Source: Christensenella sp. UBA6420 (GTDB taxonomy: Bacteria; Bacillota; Clostridia; Christensenellales; DTU072). From it: DNA of 12,319 nt. Below the pieces are notes generated by a model. The model had not been told where the DNA came from and did no database searches. It was given only the letters and a program-made list of their open reading frames with translations. The stretch is from contig DJPE01000080.1 of assembly GCA_002439705.1 (NCBI GenBank), positions 1-12,319 of the forward strand. Direction: 5' to 3'. Positions within the stretch are counted from its first letter, which is position 1. Each line of letters opens with the position of its first letter. A program made the translations under genes and the position numbers. Of the stretch, positions 8,372 to 12,319 are shown in pieces.

Positions 8372-8908
8372 ATGGATAAGTTTTACACAGTTGACATTTG
8401 CGGAAGAAAGGCGGACCTGCCTGTTCTCAACATCGCCGAAGGCGTGAACATCGCCTTCTTCAACCTGCACGGAGCCCAGGCTCTCACCGAACATTGCGCA
8501 AAGCACCTTGCGGAAAGGTTGCCTGAAGCGGAAGTCGTTATTACCGCCGAAAGCAAAGGCTTACAGCTCGCGCACTGCATCGCCCGTAACTTAGGACAGG
8601 AATATTACGCCGTGGCGAGAAAGTCGAAAAAACTTTATATGCAGGACGGAATAGAGAGCGAAGTTCAGTCAATAACCACCGCCGGCACGCAAAAACTTTA
8701 CCTTTCGGCTCACGACGTAGCGTTGTTACGCGGCAAAAAGGTAGCGATAGTGGACGACGTAATCAGTACGGGCGGAAGTCTTTTAGGCTTGGAAAAACTC
8801 GTCGAAATGAGCGGCGGAGAGATAGCCTATAAAGCGTTCGTACTTGCGGAAGGCGCGGCTAAGGATCGCCCCGACGTAATTTATTTGGCTACCATACCTT
8901 TACTGTAA
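8372..8908 (+). CDS. Type I phosphoribosyltransferase, adenine-PRTase-like (178 aa)
   Basis: This is a predicted cytoplasmic enzyme that would use PRPP to convert a purine or related base into its nucleotide. The PRPP-binding motif is clear at residues 124-136 (VAIVDDVISTGGS), with the two acidic residues D128-D129 followed by the S/T-G-G loop. The upstream segment TAESKGLQLAH (58-68) and the following VARKSKKLYM (81-90) match the layout of adenine phosphoribosyltransferases, as does the length of 178. It differs from the Escherichia coli-type Apt in the flexible loop and around the base site, so the substrate is not certain. Xanthine or a regulatory (PurR-like) role cannot be excluded, although no DNA-binding domain is present. 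GGAG (8361-8364) lies 7 nt before the ATG. The first 60 or so codons use more ATC and CTG than the neighbours. Only 2 nt separate it from the next gene, so the two are probably co-translated. Confidence 0.85.
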   Translation: MDKFYTVDICGRKADLPVLNIAEGVNIAFFNLHGAQALTEHCAKHLAERLPEAEVVITAESKGLQLAHCIARNLGQEYYAVARKSKKLYMQDGIESEVQSITTAGTQKLYLSAHDVALLRGKKVAIVDDVISTGGSLLGLEKLVEMSGGEIAYKAFVLAEGAAKDRPDVIYLATIPLL

Positions 8909-8910
8909 AA

Positions 8911-9747
8911 ATGGACGCATTTTATAAGCTGTACTCGGAGTGTTTTCCCGAAGACTCCACGCTCTGCGCAGACGTAATAATGAAAAAACTTATTTCGTCG
9001 GAGAAAATAGCCGCCTACGACGGCAACGACCTTAAATCGGCGTTGTATTTAGTAAAAAAGATACTCCGTTACGGAAATAAACTTGCCGAAATAAGGCATA
9101 TTACCGCACTCGGAACCTTCGTTAAGGACAGGCACAAAGGGTATGCGGAAAGGCTTATTAAGGAAGCTCTCGACGATACCGAAGTTCCTTTCCTTACGCT
9201 GTATCCTTTCAGCCACGCTTTTTACGAAAAGTACGGTTTCGTCGCGGTGAGCTACGATTTCGACAGACCCGACGGGCAGGGCGAAAAGATAGACTTGAAG
9301 AAAGCGAAAATTCTTTACGACGAATTTTGCGACGGTCTCGATTACTGTTTTTCTCGCAGTGAAGAAGATTTCGCGTTTTTTGAAGAAGTCTACAACGCCG
9401 ACGGAGAAAGTTTCCGCATATTAAACGGCGGACTCGACAGCCCCGACGGGTACGAACCCGATAAGTTTTTCCTTACGGAAAAGAAAGGGGTTATGGCAAG
9501 GGTAGCCGACTTACGAAAAGCTCTTGCCCTTACCGACCTTACAACCGACGTAAGGATAAAGGTAAACGACGGTTTGGTAAGGAAAAACAACCTTACGTTT
9601 ACCCTTAATAAAGGTAAAATTATTCCATGCGAAGGGTTCGATATAGAAGTCGACGCGGCGGAAATTACGAAAGCGATATTCGGCAAGAGCGAAGTTCTTA
9701 AAGATATTTTTCCCGAAAAGAAAGGGTACCTTGCCGACAGATACTAA
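8911..9747 (+). CDS. GNAT-family N-acetyltransferase, Eis-like (278 aa)
   Basis: This is a predicted acetyl-CoA-dependent acetyltransferase of unknown acceptor. The GNAT core covers about residues 1-120. The acetyl-CoA loop is ITALGTFVKDRHKGYAERL (64-82), with the R-x-x-G-x-A pattern at R74-A79, and the typical FYEKYGF motif is at 104-110. The C-terminal half carries MARVADLRKAL (195-205), which resembles the SCP2-like domain of Eis-type acetyltransferases. The two-domain layout therefore fits the Eis/enhanced intracellular survival family, though 278 residues is short for Eis (about 400), so the second GNAT-like domain is reduced or missing. The start lies 2 nt after the previous stop and has no Shine-Dalgarno sequence, consistent with translational coupling to the phosphoribosyltransferase. 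Members acetylate aminoglycosides or protein lysines, but nothing here fixes the substrate. Confidence 0.8.
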   Translation: MDAFYKLYSECFPEDSTLCADVIMKKLISSEKIAAYDGNDLKSALYLVKKILRYGNKLAEIRHITALGTFVKDRHKGYAERLIKEALDDTEVPFLTLYPFSHAFYEKYGFVAVSYDFDRPDGQGEKIDLKKAKILYDEFCDGLDYCFSRSEEDFAFFEEVYNADGESFRILNGGLDSPDGYEPDKFFLTEKKGVMARVADLRKALALTDLTTDVRIKVNDGLVRKNNLTFTLNKGKIIPCEGFDIEVDAAEITKAIFGKSEVLKDIFPEKKGYLADRY

Positions 9748-9751
9748 AGAC

Positions 9752-9755
9752 GGAG
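9752..9755 (+). promoter_or_regulatory. Ribosome binding site deciding the aroF start
   Basis: GGAG sits 5 nt before the ATG at 9761. This favours that ATG over an in-frame TTG at 9731, which lies inside the preceding gene and has no such site. Confidence 0.75.
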
Positions 9756-9760
9756 AAAAA

Positions 9761-10585
9761 ATGGAAGAAAACGGAAAATCTATATATCCGCTTGCCGAAA
9801 AGAAAGGCGACGGAAAATGCGTCGAAGTGCGCGGAAAAAAGATAGGCGGCGGACATTACGCCGTTATTGCAGGTCCGTGTACCATCGAAAGCGAAGAAGC
9901 TACGTTAAGGATAGCCGAAAAGGTAAAAAAGGCGGGAGCGGACTTTTTAAGGGGCGGCGCGTACAAACAGCGGACGTCCCCGTACGCTTTCGCAGGAATG
10001 GGCGACGAAGGGTTAAAGGTTCTCGTTAAGGCGAAAAAACTTACGGGATTACCCGTAGTCACCGAGATTACCGACCATACGAAAATCGACCTTTTCGAAG
10101 ATATAGACGTGCTGCAGATAGGCGAAAGGAACATGCAGAACGTATCCTTATTAAACGCCGTCGGCGACAGTAAAAAGCCCGTTATATTAAAACGCGGCGT
10201 GTCCGCGACCGCAGACGAACTTTTGCTTGCAGCAGAATATATTTTACGCCGCGGCAACGATAAAATTATTCTTTGCGAAAGGGGAATAAGAACTTTCGCC
10301 ACGGGTACGAGATTTACTCTCGACATTAACGCCGTGCCCCTTCTAAAAAGTCTTACCGATCTGCCCGTCATAGTCGACCCGAGCCATTCCTGCGGCGTGA
10401 GAGAGTTTGTTCCGGCACTTTCGTTGGCGGCGGCTGCGGCAGGAAGCGACGGGGTTATTATAGAAGTTCACGACCGTCCGGAAGAAGCTCTTTGCGACGG
10501 CAGACAGAGTATCCTGCCCGAAACCTTGGCAAAAATAATTACCGACACCGACGGAATTTTGTCCGTCGTGGGAAAGACGAGATAA
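9761..10585 (+). CDS. aroF: 3-deoxy-D-arabino-heptulosonate 7-phosphate synthase, type I-beta (274 aa)
   Basis: This enzyme catalyses the first step of the shikimate pathway, condensing phosphoenolpyruvate with erythrose 4-phosphate in the cytoplasm. Diagnostic motifs are AGPC (37-40, metal-binding Cys40), LRGGAYKQRTSPY (63-75), QIGERNMQN (119-127), PVILKRG (140-146), ERGIRTF (173-179), DPSHSCG (206-212, metal-binding His209) and IIEVHDRPEEAL (233-244). The family pattern KPRTS is KQRTS here, and GARNMQN is GERNMQN. Only about 30 residues precede the catalytic barrel, so both the N-terminal ferredoxin-like domain of Thermotoga-type enzymes and a fused chorismate mutase are absent. Feedback inhibition through those domains is therefore not expected. 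The stop codon directly abuts the aroB start (TAAATG). Some annotations call this family aroG or aroH. Confidence 0.95.
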   Translation: MEENGKSIYPLAEKKGDGKCVEVRGKKIGGGHYAVIAGPCTIESEEATLRIAEKVKKAGADFLRGGAYKQRTSPYAFAGMGDEGLKVLVKAKKLTGLPVVTEITDHTKIDLFEDIDVLQIGERNMQNVSLLNAVGDSKKPVILKRGVSATADELLLAAEYILRRGNDKIILCERGIRTFATGTRFTLDINAVPLLKSLTDLPVIVDPSHSCGVREFVPALSLAAAAAGSDGVIIEVHDRPEEALCDGRQSILPETLAKIITDTDGILSVVGKTR

Positions 10586-11605
10586 ATGGAAAAGTCGGTT
10601 ATTGAAATAAACTCGAAAACCGGTTCTTACCCCGTGATTATCGGCGACGGTCTTATAAACCGCGTCGATAGTTTTATCCCCGAAAAATATAAGTCGGGCA
10701 AAATACTCGTAGTCACCGACGTAAACGTAAACAAACTTTATTCTAAAAAACTTTCTCTTTCGGGGGAAGTTTATTTTTTCGTAATTAAAGCGGGCGAAAA
10801 ATCGAAAAATCTAAAAACCGTCGAAAAGATAACCGAGTTTATGCTGGATAAGAACTTTTCCCGAACCGACCTTATAGTCGCTTTAGGGGGCGGCGTGGTC
10901 GGAGATATAGCGGGATTTGCGGCGGCTATATACGAAAGGGGAATAGATTACGTTCAGATTCCGACCACTCTCATTGCCGGGACGGACAGTTCCGTCGGCG
11001 GAAAAACAGCCGTCAATTTAAGTAAAGGCAAAAATATGATAGGAGCGTTTAAGGCTCCCGTACTCGTAGTTTTCGACACCGAAACGCTGTTTACTTTGCC
11101 CGAAGCAGAAATAAAAAACGGTTTGGGAGAAGTAATAAAATACGCCCTTATCGACGGAAAAATTTTTGACGCGTTAAGTAAAGAAAACGTCGACTTAAAA
11201 GAAATAATATCTCTCTGCGTGGAGTGTAAAAAGCGGTACGTCGAAGAAGACGAAACCGATTTATCGGTGCGCGCGGTTCTTAATTTAGGGCATACTTTCG
11301 GACACGCGATAGAAAGAAAGTACGGCGTAAAGCACGGCGTAGCCGTCGGCGAAGGGTTAAGGATAATAGTGAATTCCTGTTACGATAACGACGTTTTGCC
11401 GAAAGACGAGTATGAAAAAATAGTCGCTCTATTCGACAGGTACGGCGTGGAAAAATTCGATAAGCCCGTAGCCGACCTTTTCCCGTCGATAAAACTCGAT
11501 AAGAAAATCCGCAACGGAAAACTTAACGTCGTTCTCGCAAGCGGCGTCGGTAAGTGCGAAATAAGGAAATTCGATTTCGATGAATTCGGAGCGTTTTTTA
11601 TATGA
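10586..11605 (+). CDS. aroB: 3-dehydroquinate synthase (339 aa)
   Basis: This NAD- and divalent-metal-dependent enzyme converts DAHP to 3-dehydroquinate, the second step of the shikimate pathway. Motifs in order are the glycine-rich NAD site LGGGVVGDIAGFAAA (100-114), PTTLIAGTDSSVGGKTAVN (126-144), NGLGEVIKYALI (178-189, metal ligand Glu182), LNLGHTFGHAIE (232-243, metal ligand His236) and HGVAVGEGL (250-258, metal ligand His250). The last motif is usually HGEAVxxGM, so Glu252 is Val and the Met is Leu. The middle motif has AGTDSS where AQVDSS is usual. The metal and lysine residues remain, so activity is expected. Length is slightly below the common 350-360. The ATG directly follows the aroF stop, and the final TGA overlaps the aroA start as ATGA, so all three are likely coupled. 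Confidence 0.96.
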   Translation: MEKSVIEINSKTGSYPVIIGDGLINRVDSFIPEKYKSGKILVVTDVNVNKLYSKKLSLSGEVYFFVIKAGEKSKNLKTVEKITEFMLDKNFSRTDLIVALGGGVVGDIAGFAAAIYERGIDYVQIPTTLIAGTDSSVGGKTAVNLSKGKNMIGAFKAPVLVVFDTETLFTLPEAEIKNGLGEVIKYALIDGKIFDALSKENVDLKEIISLCVECKKRYVEEDETDLSVRAVLNLGHTFGHAIERKYGVKHGVAVGEGLRIIVNSCYDNDVLPKDEYEKIVALFDRYGVEKFDKPVADLFPSIKLDKKIRNGKLNVVLASGVGKCEIRKFDFDEFGAFFI

Positions 11606-12319
11606 ACGCAGAATTTTTCGAGTCGGAAATATCGGGCGTAGTCGAAGCCGTCAAGTCGAAGTCATATCTTCACAGGGCGATTATATCAGCCGCTTTTTGC
11701 GAAAGACCCACGGAGATAGGCGGGTTTTATCCCTCCGACGACGTTTTAGCCACCGTAAACTGCGTTAAGAATTTAGGGGTTAAAATAAATATAGAAAAGG
11801 ATAGACTTACCGTTATCCCCTGTGGACGTCCGAAACCGAACGCCGATTATTTTTGCGGCGAAAGCGGAACTACCCTAAGATTATTGTTACCGCTTATAGC
11901 AGGGTTCGGGATAGGCGGAAAGTTTTTTACCGACGGCAATTTATCGGAAAGACCGCTTAAAGGGATAACCGATTTTCTTAGTTACGCGGGAGCGGAAATT
12001 TCCGTAAAAGATAAGGTTATTACGGTCGGCGGCAAGGCGGAACGTAAAGAACAAATTGAAGCAGACGGAACGGACAGTTCTCAATTCGTTTCGGCGGCGA
12101 TTATTTACGCGGCGGCGTTCGGCGTAAAAAAAGTTATCAGATCAGGAAAAAAGGTAAGCGACGATTATATAGCGATGACCGCGGAAACGTTAAAAAAGTT
12201 CGGCGTATCCGTTGCGGAAACCGAATACGGGTATTCCGTGTCGGGGAAATTGACCACCCCCGAAAGGATAGTAATTAACGGCGACTGGTCGAATTCGGCA
12301 GTTTTTCTTGCGGCGGGGT
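11602..12319 (+). CDS. aroA: 5-enolpyruvylshikimate-3-phosphate synthase, N-terminal part (cut by window end)
   Basis: This enzyme transfers the enolpyruvyl group of phosphoenolpyruvate to shikimate 3-phosphate, the sixth step of the pathway. The open frame runs from ATG 11602 to the window end (239 codons of an expected 420-430), and no stop is seen. Motifs visible are KSKSYLHRA (18-26, substrate-binding Lys20, Ser21, Arg25), CGESGTTLRLLLP (85-97), GNLSERPLKG (112-121), DSSQF (158-162) and GDWSNSAVFLAAG (227-239). The CGESG form is common in Firmicutes enzymes. The residue equivalent to Escherichia coli Gly96 is kept (Gly89), and the one equivalent to Pro101 is Leu94. Catalytic residues of the second domain lie beyond the window. 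The start overlaps aroB by 4 nt, with GGAG at 11588-11591. Confidence 0.95.
   Translation, partial: MNAEFFESEISGVVEAVKSKSYLHRAIISAAFCERPTEIGGFYPSDDVLATVNCVKNLGVKINIEKDRLTVIPCGRPKPNADYFCGESGTTLRLLLPLIAGFGIGGKFFTDGNLSERPLKGITDFLSYAGAEISVKDKVITVGGKAERKEQIEADGTDSSQFVSAAIIYAAAFGVKKVIRSGKKVSDDYIAMTAETLKKFGVSVAETEYGYSVSGKLTTPERIVINGDWSNSAVFLAAG

Noticed and set aside
8270..8372. Terminator after the giant gene
   Set aside because: Only a 4-bp stem (CCGA with TCGG near 8270-8283) is seen, with no T run after it.
8391..8419. TTGACA inside the phosphoribosyltransferase gene as a promoter for the aro genes
   Set aside because: No -10-like hexamer is found 16-18 nt downstream.
9731..9760. Upstream TTG start for aroF adding 10 residues
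   Set aside because: It overlaps the acetyltransferase gene and lacks a ribosome binding site, while the ATG at 9761 has GGAG 5 nt before it.
9856..10371. Minus-strand open frame of 171 codons
   Set aside because: It lies entirely opposite aroF, whose motifs are unambiguous.

Overview
The window reads as a chromosomal segment of a Gram-positive-type anaerobe, most likely a member of the Clostridia (Bacillota). Four things point there: an N-terminal lipoprotein signal followed by InlB-type B repeats and a BspA-like leucine-rich repeat (LRR) protein; GGAG-type ribosome binding sites 5-10 nt from the starts; frequent ATA, AGA and TTA codons; and Firmicutes-style motifs in the shikimate enzymes. 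A gut lineage such as the Christensenellales is possible, but the sequence alone cannot fix this. All genes lie on the + strand.

Layout. Positions 1-416 are non-coding: a GC-rich hairpin at the very edge (possibly the terminator of an unseen gene), a featureless AT-rich stretch, an array of small hairpins separated by AATTCG, and then a clear sigma-A-type promoter. Positions 417-8348 hold one giant gene for a 2643-residue lipoprotein. It has a signal peptide with lipobox, three InlB-like repeats, and about 70 LRR_5 (BspA-type) repeats split into blocks by a recurring connector module. The protein ends inside what looks like the sixth connector. After 23 nt come an adenine-phosphoribosyltransferase-like gene and a GNAT/Eis-like acetyltransferase gene. 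Next are three consecutive shikimate-pathway genes: a compact type I-beta DAHP synthase (aroF), 3-dehydroquinate synthase (aroB) and EPSP synthase (aroA). The last is cut by the window end and has 239 codons present.

How the genes work together. AroF condenses phosphoenolpyruvate and erythrose 4-phosphate, AroB closes the ring to 3-dehydroquinate, and AroA acts later, joining shikimate 3-phosphate to a second phosphoenolpyruvate. The remaining steps (aroD, aroE, aroK, aroC) are not visible and may lie downstream. From aroF onward, genes abut or overlap (TAAATG, then ATGA), which indicates translational coupling. No terminator or convincing promoter was found between the giant LRR gene and aroA, so the surface lipoprotein and the biosynthetic genes may share a transcript, which is an odd pairing. 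No mobile element, tRNA, rRNA or CRISPR array was seen. I did not find a defence or otherwise wholly new system. The least explained items are the hairpin array, the block architecture of the giant protein, and its abrupt C-terminus.
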